The notes under the pieces are model-generated. The model did no database searches, was not told the DNA's origin, and saw only the letters and a program-made list of their open reading frames with translations. A stretch of DNA of 64,000 bases from Oscillospiraceae bacterium (lineage in GTDB: Bacteria > Bacillota > Clostridia > Oscillospirales > CAG-272). The DNA lies in contig SVTK01000006.1 of NCBI GenBank assembly GCA_015063805.1, positions 1-64,000 of the forward strand. Reading direction: 5' to 3'. Positions 15,475 through 23,750 of this stretch are shown one piece after another. A program made the translations under genes and the position numbers. Each line of letters begins with the position of its first letter. Position 1 is the first letter of the stretch.

Positions 15475-17931
15475 ATGAAACTTGTATTTTCTACCAAGAA
15501 CGTCAGCCGTGCTTCCTTCCTGGACACCTGCCGTTATGCCTACGATTACGGCTTCGGCGGCTTTGAGATTTACGATGCCGTCAAGGCCCGGAGCGGACAT
15601 CATGACAGCATTCTGCGGAGGGACCGCGTCGCCGACGCCAAGCGGAAGCTGGTGAATCGGAATCTGGCGATCCCGGCACTTCGGATGCCTGCTTCCCTGG
15701 AGGACGGGGAGACCGATGCCGAGCTGGTGCTGAAATATGTGGACATGGCGGCCATGGCCGGCATCCCCTATGTGATCGTCCGGGCCGAGCAGGAGGTTTC
15801 CTTTGATCAGCTGAACAGCAAGCTGTCTGCCGCCATCAAGCGCGCTGAAGCGTCGGATGTCAGCATTCTCTTTGAGACGGTGGGGTATCTTGCCAACACC
15901 GAGCACGTGATCGGCATCATCAACCACTTTGCCTCTGCCGCCGTTGGTGTGTCCTGGAATGTGAGAGGGACCTATTTCGCCGCCGGAGAAACGGCTGAGG
16001 CCACCATCAAGACCCTGGGTGCGTACATCAAGTATGTGCGCCTGGGGGATATGAAGGACGGCAGAACCGTTCTCATCGGTGAGGGTGATCTTGAAGTCGG
16101 GAAGCTGCTCAACGCGCTGTCCTCCCTGAACTACGAGGGCTATATCTGCGCGGCCTGGAATGAAGAGATCAGCGATGCGGATATTGTGCTCACCCACTTC
16201 ACCAACTATCTCTCGGCCCTTAACCGGGAGAAAAAGAGCTATGACCATGCCTACACCAACCGTTCCAGGACCGGCACCTTTGTGTGGAAGAAATATGATG
16301 TAATTGAGGCCACCTTCTCCGACGTGCTGGACACCATGGCCGAGACCTATCCCGACCAGTATGCCTTCAAGTATCCCACCCTGGATTACACGAGAACCTA
16401 TGCCCAGTTCCGCCGGGATGTGGATGAGTGCGCCGCCGCCCTCATTTCCCTGGGGGTCAAGGCGGGGGATCATGTGGCGGTTTGGGCCACCAATGTGCCC
16501 CAGTGGTTTATCACCTTCTGGGCCACCACGAAGATCGGTGCGGTGCTGGTAACCGTGAATACTGCGTACAAGATCCACGAGATTGAGTATCTGCTGAAGC
16601 AGTCGGACACCCACACCCTGGTGATGATCGAGGACTGCAAGGACATCAACTACCGGGAAATCATCGAGGAGCTTTGCCCCGAGCTGAAGTCCCTTGCCCC
16701 CGGCAAGCCTCTCTATTCCAAGAATCTTCCCTTCCTGCGCAATGTGGTAACGGTGGGCTTCTCCATGGAGGGCTGTCTGACCTGGGAGCAGATGCTGTCC
16801 CGTTCCCAGCTGGTGCCCAGAGAAGAGGTGCGCAGACGCGCTTCCCTGGTCAAGCCGGATGACGTGTGCAATATGCAGTACACCTCGGGAACCACGGGCT
16901 TCCCCAAGGGGGTTATGCTGACCCACCGCAACATTATCAATAACGGAAAAACCATCGGCGACAGAATGGATTTGTCCACGGCGGACCGCATGATGATTCA
17001 GGTGCCCATGTTCCATTGCTTCGGCATGGTGCTGTCCATGACCTCCATGATGACCCACGGCGGCACGCTGTGCCCCATCCCCTATTTCTCCCCCAAATCC
17101 TCGCTGTCCTGCGTGAACGATGAGAAGATCACCTGCTTTAACGGGGTACCCACCATGTTCATCGCCATGTTCAACCATCCCGATTTTGCCAAGACCGATT
17201 TCTCCTATATGCGGACCGGTATTATGGCGGGGGCAAACTGCCCGGCTGATCTGATGCGCCGCGCTTCGGTTGAGATGAATATGCGGGAGATCATTTCGGT
17301 TTACGGACAGACTGAGGCTTCCCCCGGCTGCACCATGGGCGAGGTAAACGAAGACCTGGACCACCGTGTGGAAACGGTGGGCAGTGCTTTCCCCGGCGTG
17401 GAGTGCAAGATCATCGATCCCGAAACCGGTGATGAGCTTCCCGACGGACAGAGCGGAGAATTTGTTGCCCGGGGTTTCAACATCATGAAGGGCTACTACA
17501 AGATGCCTGAGGCGACGGCGCAGGCCATTGACACCGACGGGTGGCTCCACTCGGGAGATATCTGCATGAGAACGGCGGACGGCTACTACAAGGTGACCGG
17601 CCGGCTCAAGGATATGATCATCCGCGGCGGCGAGAACCTCTACCCCCGTGAGATCGAGGAGTTCTACCTCACCAACCCCAAGGTGCGTGATGTACAGGTG
17701 GTGGGCGTTCCCGACGAGAAATACGGCGAGGAATGCTGCGCCTGGATCATTCTCCACAAGGGAGAAACTGCGGATGAGGCCGAGATGCGGGAGTACGGAA
17801 ACGCATCCATCGCAAGACATAAGGTGCCGAGGTACTTTATGTTCGTGAGCGAATTTCCCATGAACGCCGCAGGAAAGATCCTGAAGTACAAAATGCGCGA
17901 AGAGTCCGCAGAGAAGCTGGGCTTGAAGTGA
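15475..17931 (+). CDS. Fusion: xylose-isomerase-like TIM barrel plus acyl-CoA synthetase
   Basis: 818 residues. Residues 1-255 form a sugar-phosphate-isomerase-like TIM barrel; the usual metal ligands look altered (WDxGH is SWNVRG, the His-Asp pair is VRLGDM). Residues about 275-818 are a complete acyl-CoA synthetase: MQYTSGTTGFPKGVMLTH, VYGQTEASPGC, GWLHSGDICMR, GRLKDMIIRGGENLYPREIE, and the catalytic lysine in NAAGKILKYK. ATG 15475 is one base after the previous stop with GAGGAGG in that gene's end. The two halves are in one uninterrupted frame. Likely forms a short or branched-chain acyl-CoA under leucine limitation; the barrel's role is unknown. Confidence 0.85.
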   Translation: MKLVFSTKNVSRASFLDTCRYAYDYGFGGFEIYDAVKARSGHHDSILRRDRVADAKRKLVNRNLAIPALRMPASLEDGETDAELVLKYVDMAAMAGIPYVIVRAEQEVSFDQLNSKLSAAIKRAEASDVSILFETVGYLANTEHVIGIINHFASAAVGVSWNVRGTYFAAGETAEATIKTLGAYIKYVRLGDMKDGRTVLIGEGDLEVGKLLNALSSLNYEGYICAAWNEEISDADIVLTHFTNYLSALNREKKSYDHAYTNRSRTGTFVWKKYDVIEATFSDVLDTMAETYPDQYAFKYPTLDYTRTYAQFRRDVDECAAALISLGVKAGDHVAVWATNVPQWFITFWATTKIGAVLVTVNTAYKIHEIEYLLKQSDTHTLVMIEDCKDINYREIIEELCPELKSLAPGKPLYSKNLPFLRNVVTVGFSMEGCLTWEQMLSRSQLVPREEVRRRASLVKPDDVCNMQYTSGTTGFPKGVMLTHRNIINNGKTIGDRMDLSTADRMMIQVPMFHCFGMVLSMTSMMTHGGTLCPIPYFSPKSSLSCVNDEKITCFNGVPTMFIAMFNHPDFAKTDFSYMRTGIMAGANCPADLMRRASVEMNMREIISVYGQTEASPGCTMGEVNEDLDHRVETVGSAFPGVECKIIDPETGDELPDGQSGEFVARGFNIMKGYYKMPEATAQAIDTDGWLHSGDICMRTADGYYKVTGRLKDMIIRGGENLYPREIEEFYLTNPKVRDVQVVGVPDEKYGEECCAWIILHKGETADEAEMREYGNASIARHKVPRYFMFVSEFPMNAAGKILKYKMREESAEKLGLK

Positions 17932-17947
17932 TGAAGTCGAAGAAGAA

Positions 17948-17977
17948 AGGTGCCGCGCGCTGCGCGGCACCTTTTTG
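17948..17977 (+). terminator. Rho-independent terminator
   Basis: AGGTGCCGCGC-GC-TGCGCGGCACCTTTTT after the fusion gene; the same stem recurs at 18549. Confidence 0.85.
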
Positions 17978-18003
17978 ACGTGAAAAGGGGGCCTGATTTC
18001 ATG

Positions 18004-18032
18004 TTGAATTTGATCGGCAGCGGTGATATAAT
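18004..18032 (+). promoter_or_regulatory. Sigma-A promoter of the MerR-like gene
   Basis: TTGAAT, 17 bases, TATAAT, 25 bases before the start at 18057. Confidence 0.7.
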
Positions 18033-18056
18033 GATAAAAAAAGGAGGTTTTGCGCG

Positions 18057-18479
18057 ATGTATAAATTAACCGACATAGCCCTGATCACCGGTCTGACCGA
18101 GCGAACGCTGCGAAGCTATTTGAAAAAGGGTCTGCTGAAGGGGGAAAAGAAGGACGGAGTATGGTTTTTCGACGAAGAGGCGGTGAAGGACTTTTTGTCG
18201 GCTCAACCTGTCCGGGCGGCGATGAAGGCCAACCGGAATGCCCTCTTCCTGGATTTTTTGCATGGAGCCGGCCGATCCAAAAATGCCGCGTGTGTGGTAC
18301 TCCACTTGCCGGAGGATAATTCGGCGGATGTGGCGGAGTTTTTCTGCCGGGCGGTCAATGAACGAAAGGGACTCGAGATGCGATTCGACACCATGCGGAG
18401 GCTCAATCGCGTTATCCTGACGGGAGATGTGGAGACGGTCAGCGAGATCCTCGTCGAGTATCGGGCAGAGAAAAAATGA
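18057..18479 (+). CDS. MerR/excisionase-type helix-turn-helix protein
   Basis: 140 residues. Residues 1-50 are a MerR-like winged HTH (YKLTDIALITGLTERTLRSYLKKG, then GVWFFDEEAVKDFL). The C-terminal ~85 residues form a small alpha/beta domain (VVLHLPEDNSADVAEFFCRAV) without cysteine metal ligands and of unknown function, perhaps ligand binding. AAAGGAGG precedes the ATG. It is a single-gene transcript bracketed by two near-identical terminators. Targets are unknown. Confidence 0.75.
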   Translation: MYKLTDIALITGLTERTLRSYLKKGLLKGEKKDGVWFFDEEAVKDFLSAQPVRAAMKANRNALFLDFLHGAGRSKNAACVVLHLPEDNSADVAEFFCRAVNERKGLEMRFDTMRRLNRVILTGDVETVSEILVEYRAEKK

Positions 18480-18548
18480 CCGCCGGTCAAGCAGAGAAAT
18501 GAGTACCTTGACGAGGTGGGGATTTTGTCCGCTGAATGGTTGACCCAA

Positions 18549-18577
18549 AAGGTGCCGCGCAATGCGCGGCACCTTTT
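18549..18577. terminator. Bidirectional rho-independent terminator
   Basis: AAAAGGTGCCGCGC-AA-TGCGCGGCACCTTTTT between two convergent genes; A and T tracts on both sides let it work in both directions. Confidence 0.85.
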
Positions 18578-18589
18578 TATGGTATGGCT

Positions 18590-18778
18590 TTATTTTTGAA
18601 TTTCTGCGACGGGGGTAATGACCACCTTGCCATCCTGATCGAGCAGGGGCGTCAGGCCGCCGGAGTATCCGCTCTGGTGATAGATGTAGTTGACGCCGGT
18701 GAGTCTGTCCACCCAGATCTCGGTGGTGGTCAGTGTTCCCTGGGCGTAGATTTTGATGAATCTTTCGGTTTTGGCCAT
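18590..18778 (-). CDS. DUF6440-like small protein
   Basis: 62 residues: RFIKIYAQGTLTTTEIWVDR followed by TGVNYIYHQSGYSGGLTPLLD. The GVNY...SGYSGGLTPLLD signature and size match the small DUF6440 family as I recall it. The family has no known function. It has a RBS (AAGGAGAA) and lies 33 bases downstream of the siroheme reductase gene in the same direction, so the two probably share a transcript. Confidence 0.7.
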   Translation of the reverse strand: MAKTERFIKIYAQGTLTTTEIWVDRLTGVNYIYHQSGYSGGLTPLLDQDGKVVITPVAEIQK

Positions 18779-18811
18779 GATATGTTCTCCTTGATGGTTT
18801 GGTTTGTGGCG

Positions 18812-19747
18812 TTATGCTTCCCGCTCACGGAGGGGCAGGGCAAGGATCTCTTCTTTGCGGCTCAGCAGATTGCCGGCATCCAGGGCCGCTTCCAGGGTGT
18901 TGGCCCCCAGGCGGTCGATGGCGGCGCCGAGACGCTCACCGCGGTAGCCGTTTTCCTTGTACCACAGCATGACGCTCTCCACCACATCGGGAATTTCCTC
19001 CGGGGTAAAGACGCGGTTCAGGCGGGTGCCCATGCGCTGGGTCTTGCCCCATGTGCCGCCTACGAAGACGCGGCAGACCGAGCCGGCTTCCTTCGGTACG
19101 GCACCGAAGGGACATTTGCCCACGCAGACACCGCAGTGGGTGCATTTGTCGGCATCAATGACGGCACGGCCGCTTGTGAGGGTGACGGCGCGGGAGGGGC
19201 AGGCAGCCTGGACAGCGCAGGTCTTGCAGCCGCGGCAGAGGGCGGCGTCAAAGGAGAAGGCACGGGCGCCCTCGATGCCCACGTCGTTGAGGCTGGGCTT
19301 CATGCAGCTGTTGGGACAGCCGCCGACACCAATTTTGAATTTATGGGGTAGCTTGACATCCCGCATCCCGATATAGAAGCGGTCGAACAGGGTTTTGGCC
19401 ATGGCGCGGGTGTCAATATTGCCGTAGACACAGGTGGTACCCTTGCAGGCGGTGATGGGGCGGACCCTGGCGCCGGTCCCGCCGAAGTAGAGGCCGCGCT
19501 CTGCCATGAAGGCCTCGGCGGCGGGGATCTGCTCGAAGGGAATGCCGGGAATCTCGGCAGCCAGGCGGGCGGTGAAGATCACCTCTCCGCTGCCGAACGT
19601 TTCGGCGCACTCGGCAATGGTATGAAGCTGATCGGGGGTGAACAGGCCGGCGACGGTGACGACTCTGCCCGAGAAGCACTCGGTACCCCGATTGCGGAGA
19701 AATCCTCTTCCCTTAACTGTGGCGATCTGTTCTGCACAAAGACTCAT
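18812..19747 (-). CDS. Siroheme/4Fe-4S sulfite-nitrite reductase family protein with ferredoxin domain
   Basis: 311 residues. An N-terminal ferredoxin-like half domain is followed by the siroheme-4Fe-4S cysteines, ACKGTTCVYG and GVGGCPNSCMKP. Next come two 4Fe-4S ferredoxin motifs, CRGCKTCAVQAACP and CTHCGVCVGKCP. This layout resembles anaerobic sulfite reductase subunit C (AsrC) and other single-subunit siroheme reductases, but AsrA and AsrB are not adjacent, so the substrate (sulfite, nitrite or other) is open. GGAGGT precedes the ATG. Its promoter lies face to face with that of the divergent ABC transporter operon. Confidence 0.82.
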   Translation of the reverse strand: MSLCAEQIATVKGRGFLRNRGTECFSGRVVTVAGLFTPDQLHTIAECAETFGSGEVIFTARLAAEIPGIPFEQIPAAEAFMAERGLYFGGTGARVRPITACKGTTCVYGNIDTRAMAKTLFDRFYIGMRDVKLPHKFKIGVGGCPNSCMKPSLNDVGIEGARAFSFDAALCRGCKTCAVQAACPSRAVTLTSGRAVIDADKCTHCGVCVGKCPFGAVPKEAGSVCRVFVGGTWGKTQRMGTRLNRVFTPEEIPDVVESVMLWYKENGYRGERLGAAIDRLGANTLEAALDAGNLLSRKEEILALPLREREA

Positions 19748-19763
19748 GTTTACCTCCGTTTGG

Positions 19764-19792
19764 TTGACATGGAAATGGATGTATGTTATAAT
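19764..19792 (+). promoter_or_regulatory. Promoter of the ABC transporter operon
   Basis: TTGACA, 17 bases, TATAAT. The -10 box abuts the -10 box of the opposing promoter at 19793. Confidence 0.75.
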
Positions 19793-19801
19793 ATTTTAAC
19801 A
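19784..19801. promoter_or_regulatory. Candidate shared operator over two overlapping promoters
   Basis: TGTTA-T-AATATT-T-TAACA is an 18-base near-perfect palindrome centred exactly on the junction of the two -10 boxes. A bound dimer would block both divergent transcription units. Confidence 0.5.
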
Positions 19802-19821
19802 TTTTATGCCTGCGTTGTCAA
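19793..19821 (-). promoter_or_regulatory. Promoter of the siroheme reductase gene
   Basis: On the minus strand: TTGACA, 17 bases, TAAAAT. It faces the rightward promoter at 19764-19792 so that each start site lies within the other promoter. Confidence 0.7.
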
Positions 19822-19849
19822 TGATTTCGCGGGATTTGGAGGTGGAGCC

Positions 19850-20806
19850 GTGGGGCAGAATCGAATGTGCCGTTTTGGCGTGGTGATGATCTTATGGGTG
19901 CTTGTCCTGTTCCTTTTGGCTTCCTGCGGCGGTGAGCCGGCCGGGCCCGGGGAGGGGTGGACAGAGTTCACCGATGCCCTGGGGCGGCAGGTTGTCCTTG
20001 CCGAGCGGCCAACGCGGGTGGCGGCGCTTCTGGGCAGCTTTGCCGACGTGTGGCTGCTGGCGGGGGGCGAGATCTGCGCCGCACCGGAGGACGCTGCCGC
20101 CGATTTCGGCCTTGATCTTTCCGGTGCCGTGCATCTTGGAGGAGCCCATTCCCCCAATCTTGAGGCGCTGCTGTCCGCTGAGCCCGAGTTTGTGTTGGCC
20201 AGCGCTTCCACCGCCGCTCATGTGGAGATGCGGTCGGTGCTCGAGGGGATGGGGATCCCCGTGGCCTATTTTGATGTGGACTGCTTTGGGGACTACCTGG
20301 ATATGCTGAAGATCTGCACCGAAATCACGGGCAGGGACGATTTGTACGAGCAGAACGGCCTGGCCCTTCAGGCGCAGATCGATGCGGTGCGCGACGCAGT
20401 GGAGGCAGGCCTTCCCGGAGAGGAAAAACGAACGGTGCTTCTGCTTCGCGCTTCTTCCGGCTTTGTGAAGGCGAAGGGAAGCGAGGGCACGATCCTGGGG
20501 GAGATGCTGGCAGACCTTGGCTGCATCAACATTGCCGACCGCGATGGGACGCTGCTGGAGTCACTGAGTGTAGAGAGTATTATACGTCGGAATCCCTACC
20601 GCATTTTTGTGGTGACCATGGGAAGCGACACCGCCCAGGCCATGGAAAACCTCTCCCGGATGATGGATGAGAACCCCGCGTGGGGACAGCTGGATGCGGT
20701 GAAAAACGGCCGGCTTCATGTAATGGATCGGCGGCTGTTCAATATCAAACCGAATGGGAAATGGGCGGAGGCTTATGAAACAATCAAAGATATCTTGCTG
20801 GGATAA
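19850..20806 (+). CDS. ABC transporter substrate-binding lipoprotein (Fe/B12 type)
   Basis: 318 residues starting with GTG 19850, seven bases after GGAGG. Lipoprotein signal with lipobox LLASC, then a class III periplasmic-binding fold: TDALGRQVVLAERPTRVAAL at the N-terminus and DENPAWGQLDAVKNGRLHVM near the end. This family brings iron-siderophore complexes, heme or cobalamin to a FecCD/BtuC permease. The specific ligand cannot be read from sequence. The next two genes are its permease and ATPase, and overlap each other. Confidence 0.85.
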   Translation: MGQNRMCRFGVVMILWVLVLFLLASCGGEPAGPGEGWTEFTDALGRQVVLAERPTRVAALLGSFADVWLLAGGEICAAPEDAAADFGLDLSGAVHLGGAHSPNLEALLSAEPEFVLASASTAAHVEMRSVLEGMGIPVAYFDVDCFGDYLDMLKICTEITGRDDLYEQNGLALQAQIDAVRDAVEAGLPGEEKRTVLLLRASSGFVKAKGSEGTILGEMLADLGCINIADRDGTLLESLSVESIIRRNPYRIFVVTMGSDTAQAMENLSRMMDENPAWGQLDAVKNGRLHVMDRRLFNIKPNGKWAEAYETIKDILLG

Positions 20807-21794
20807 GGGGCGGATCGGTCGGCTGTATTTGATCGGCGGGCTTGGGTTTACCGCCGCGCTGATCCTGGGTGTTTTGCTGGGAAGCACCCCCCTCTCCCCG
20901 GGCGAGGTGATCGGTGCCTTTCGGGAGGGATTTGACTCCTCGGCGGGGGCGCGGATCTTCGCCTATGTCCGCCTGCCCCGCACCCTTGCCGCCCTGATCT
21001 GCGGCGGTGCGCTGGCGGCGGCGGGGGCGGTGATCCAGAATGTGCTGGCCAATCCGCTGGCCTCCCCGGGGATCATTGGCGTAAATGCGGGGGCGGGGCT
21101 GGCGGTGACGGTATGCACGGCCATGGGCCTTTTCGGCGGATGGCAGATGTCCCTCTTTGCCTTTGTCGGTGCGTTTGCGGCGGTGATGGCGGTGAGCCTG
21201 GGGGCGAAACGCTGGGGCGGCACCCGGGGGACGCTGATTTTGATGGGAGTTGCCCTCAACAGCCTTTTCGGGGCCATGTCGGACACGGTGGTTACCCTGA
21301 TGCCCGAGGTAGGAGTCATGCGCAATGATTTTCGCGTGGGGGAATTCTCCGCCGTGACCTACGGTCGGCTGATTCCTGCTGCGGCGATGATCATCCTTGC
21401 CCTGGCGGCTCTGCTGACCTTGCACAATGGGCTGGATGTGCTGACCCTGGGGGAGGAAACTGCCGCGGGGCTGGGGATGAACACCGGCCTGATGCGGACG
21501 GTGTTTCTGCTTCTTGCGGCTCTGCTGGCGGGCTGTGCTGTCAGCCTGGCGGGGCTGTTGTCCTTTGTGGGGCTGATGGTTCCCCACGCGGTGCGTCGGC
21601 TGTCGGGAGGCGGTGGACTTCATTTGCTGGGGCTCAGCGCCCTGTTCGGCGGGGCCTTCGTTTGCCTGTGCGATACGGCGGCGCGGACGGCCTTCTCCCC
21701 CTATGAGATTCCGGTGGGGATCATCATGGCCTTCCTTGGCGCGCCCTTCTTTTTGTGGATTCTGTTCCGCCGAAAGGGGGAGTCGGAGATATGA
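20775..21794 (+). CDS. FecCD/BtuC-family ABC permease
   Basis: 339 residues from ATG 20775, preceded by GGAGG within the 3' end of the previous gene (32-base overlap). About nine hydrophobic segments and the family hallmarks VRLPRTLAALICGGALAAAG, NPLASPGIIGVNAGA and SFVGLMVPHAVRRL. It forms the membrane channel for the Fe-chelate, heme or B12 ligand. Overlap with both neighbours indicates translational coupling. Confidence 0.88.
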   Translation: MKQSKISCWDKGRIGRLYLIGGLGFTAALILGVLLGSTPLSPGEVIGAFREGFDSSAGARIFAYVRLPRTLAALICGGALAAAGAVIQNVLANPLASPGIIGVNAGAGLAVTVCTAMGLFGGWQMSLFAFVGAFAAVMAVSLGAKRWGGTRGTLILMGVALNSLFGAMSDTVVTLMPEVGVMRNDFRVGEFSAVTYGRLIPAAAMIILALAALLTLHNGLDVLTLGEETAAGLGMNTGLMRTVFLLLAALLAGCAVSLAGLLSFVGLMVPHAVRRLSGGGGLHLLGLSALFGGAFVCLCDTAARTAFSPYEIPVGIIMAFLGAPFFLWILFRRKGESEI

Positions 21795-22546
21795 TCGAGA
21801 CCAAAAATCTGTCGGCGGGCTACGGCGGGACCCCTGTGATCCGTGGAATTTCGGCCGCCTTTGCTCCCGGCGAGGTGGTGGGGGTCATCGGCCCCAACGG
21901 CGCGGGGAAGAGCACTCTGCTCAAAGCTGTCCGCGGGATGATTCCGGCCCTTGGCGGTGCGGTTTGCCTGGACGGGGAGAGTATTGCCGGCATGAGCCGG
22001 GGCGAGCTGGCGCGGCGGGCGGCATATCTGCCCCAGACCCGGCGCTGTCCCGACATGACGGTGGAGCAGACGGTGCTTCACGGCCGCTTTCCACATTTGC
22101 GCTATCCCCATACCTATCGGGATACCGATCGGGATATGGCTCGCGCGGCCATGGAGAAGATGGATATCCTTGCCCTGGCCGGGCGGCCCATGTCCACCCT
22201 CTCGGGGGGGATGCGGCAGAAGGTATACATTGCCATGGTGCTTGCCCAGGATACGCCGTACATTTTGTTCGACGAGCCTACGGTTCACCTGGATATTACC
22301 TATCAGCTTGCCCTGATGCGGATGATGCGGACCCTCGCCCGAGAGGGGCGGGGGATCATTGCGGTGATGCACGATTTGCCCATGGCCATGACCTTCTCGG
22401 ATCGGATCTTGGTGATGCGTGAGGGGGAGGCGGTGTGCATGGGTCGGCCGGAGGAGATCTGTCGGGGTGATGTGATTCCCCGGGTGTTTGGGGTAACGGT
22501 GGACCGTTTCCCCGACGGAAAAAACTACCACTGCCGCATGGAATAA
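21791..22546 (+). CDS. ABC transporter ATP-binding protein (FecE/BtuD type)
   Basis: 251 residues with Walker A GPNGAGKST, Q-loop PQTRRCPDMTVEQT, signature LSGGMRQK, Walker B ILFDEPT and H-loop VMHDLP. It starts in an ATGA overlap with the permease. It powers the importer formed with the two upstream genes. The last ~30 residues are the usual extension of this subfamily. Confidence 0.9.
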   Translation: MIETKNLSAGYGGTPVIRGISAAFAPGEVVGVIGPNGAGKSTLLKAVRGMIPALGGAVCLDGESIAGMSRGELARRAAYLPQTRRCPDMTVEQTVLHGRFPHLRYPHTYRDTDRDMARAAMEKMDILALAGRPMSTLSGGMRQKVYIAMVLAQDTPYILFDEPTVHLDITYQLALMRMMRTLAREGRGIIAVMHDLPMAMTFSDRILVMREGEAVCMGRPEEICRGDVIPRVFGVTVDRFPDGKNYHCRME

Positions 22547-22559
22547 GGAGAAGATTATT

Positions 22560-23135
22560 TTGAAACAACTGGGAAAACTGTTTTTGACGATGCTCAAAAT
22601 CGGGCTGTTTACCTTTGGCGGGGGATATGCCATGCTGGCCCTGCTGGAGAATGAATTTGTGGCAAAGAAAAAATGGGTCGACGGGGAGGAATTCCTGGAC
22701 ATGGTGGCCATTGCCGAGTCCACCCCCGGTCCCATTGCCATCAATGCGGCTACTTATATCGGCTATCGGCTGGCGGGATTTTGGGGCTCCCTTGCGGCCA
22801 CGGTGGGGGTGTGCATTCCGTCTTTTGTGATTATTTTCGTAATATCTCTGTTTTTTGACGCCTTTTTGGCGCTGGCACCGGTGGCCAATGCTTTCCGGGG
22901 GATCCAGGTCTGTGTCATCTACCTGATTCTCTCGGCGGGGCTGAAGATGTTCCGCGGCATCAAAAAGACCCCCTTCAACCTGGCCGTTTTCTTCGGCACG
23001 GTGGGGGTCATGGTGGCGGTGTCGGTGTTTGCCGTAGGGTTCTCTGCTGTTTGGTGCGTCCTGCTGTGCGGTGCCCTTGGGGTGATGATCTATCTGATTG
23101 GCCTACTGCGTCGGAGAAAGGGGGAGGGGAAGTGA
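22560..23135 (+). CDS. Chromate transporter-family protein, first half
   Basis: 191 residues starting with TTG, nine bases after AAGGAG. A single CHR domain: LKIGLFTFGGGYAMLALLE and AIAESTPGPIAINAATYIGYR are the family signatures, and about five to six membrane segments follow. Short CHR proteins work in pairs; the partner follows with a GTGA overlap. The physiological substrate in gut anaerobes is unlikely to be chromate; sulfate or another anion is possible but unproven. It follows the ABC ATPase by 13 bases, so it belongs to the same transcript. Confidence 0.85.
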   Translation: MKQLGKLFLTMLKIGLFTFGGGYAMLALLENEFVAKKKWVDGEEFLDMVAIAESTPGPIAINAATYIGYRLAGFWGSLAATVGVCIPSFVIIFVISLFFDAFLALAPVANAFRGIQVCVIYLILSAGLKMFRGIKKTPFNLAVFFGTVGVMVAVSVFAVGFSAVWCVLLCGALGVMIYLIGLLRRRKGEGK

Positions 23136-23701
23136 TCTATCTTCGCCTTTTTCTCACTTTCCTGCAGATTGGCGCTGTTTCCTTCGGCGGGGGGTATGCC
23201 ATGATTTCCCTCATTCGGGAGAAGGTGCTGATGTATGATTGGATCACCGAGTCTGAGCTGTTGAACATGATTGCCATTGCTGAATCCACCCCCGGTCCCA
23301 TTGCGGTGAATATGGCCACCTTTGTGGGGGCCAAGCAGGGGGGCGTTCTCGGCTCACTGCTGGCTACGCTTGGGGTGGTGCTGCCCTCCTTTGTGATCAT
23401 TCTGCTGATCACGGCGGCGATCCGGGGGCTTCTCCGTTACCGGGGCGTGCAGGCCTTTTTGGGGGGCGTTCGTCCCTGTGCCGTCGGTTTGATTTTCACC
23501 GCCGCGGTAACCCTGGCGCTGAGCGTTCTGCTGGGCTGGCAGGGCGTGGGGACAGTTCCTGCTCCCGATGTGCGGGGATTGGTGATCCTCGCTGTCCTTG
23601 TGCTGGCGGGCATTGCGGGAAAGAAGCTCCTGCGCAAAAAAATATCACCCATATTGATGATCCTCCTGTCCGCGGGGCTGGGGATGCTTCTTTATGGGTA
23701 A
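23132..23701 (+). CDS. Chromate transporter-family protein, second half
   Basis: 189 residues from GTG 23132, overlapping the stop of the first half and preceded by GGGAGGGG. Signatures LQIGAVSFGGGYAMISLIRE and AIAESTPGPIAVNMATFVGA match its partner, with different later membrane segments, as in other short-chain CHR pairs. The two halves probably form one antiparallel transporter. Confidence 0.85.
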   Translation: MIYLRLFLTFLQIGAVSFGGGYAMISLIREKVLMYDWITESELLNMIAIAESTPGPIAVNMATFVGAKQGGVLGSLLATLGVVLPSFVIILLITAAIRGLLRYRGVQAFLGGVRPCAVGLIFTAAVTLALSVLLGWQGVGTVPAPDVRGLVILAVLVLAGIAGKKLLRKKISPILMILLSAGLGMLLYG

Positions 23702-23710
23702 TCCAATGCC

Positions 23711-23745
23711 GAGCGGGCAGTCATGTATCCCATGACTGCCCGCCC
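23711..23745. terminator. Hairpin terminator between convergent operons
   Basis: CGGGCAGTCATG-TATC-CATGACTGCCCG with a short T-rich tail, between the chromate-transporter pair and the end of the leftward MutS-like operon. Confidence 0.6.
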
Positions 23746-23750
23746 GGTAT

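Noticed and set aside
13935-15527. 530-residue minus-strand ORF opposite the LeuA-like gene
   Set aside because: Antisense shadow; runs across gene boundaries and lacks a start signal.
15445-17970. 841-residue minus-strand ORF opposite the TIM-barrel/acyl-CoA ligase gene
   Set aside because: Antisense shadow of a well-supported gene in GC-rich sequence; the translation is His/Gly/Val-rich with no domain motifs and no ribosome-binding site.
18536-19351. 271-residue plus-strand ORF opposite DUF6440 and the siroheme reductase
   Set aside because: Covers a terminator and two minus-strand genes with clear motifs; composition is typical of an antisense frame.
19850-22546. Cobalamin or FMN riboswitch ahead of the ABC importer
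   Set aside because: Only about 50 bases separate promoter and start codon, too short for a known aptamer, and no B12-box was seen.
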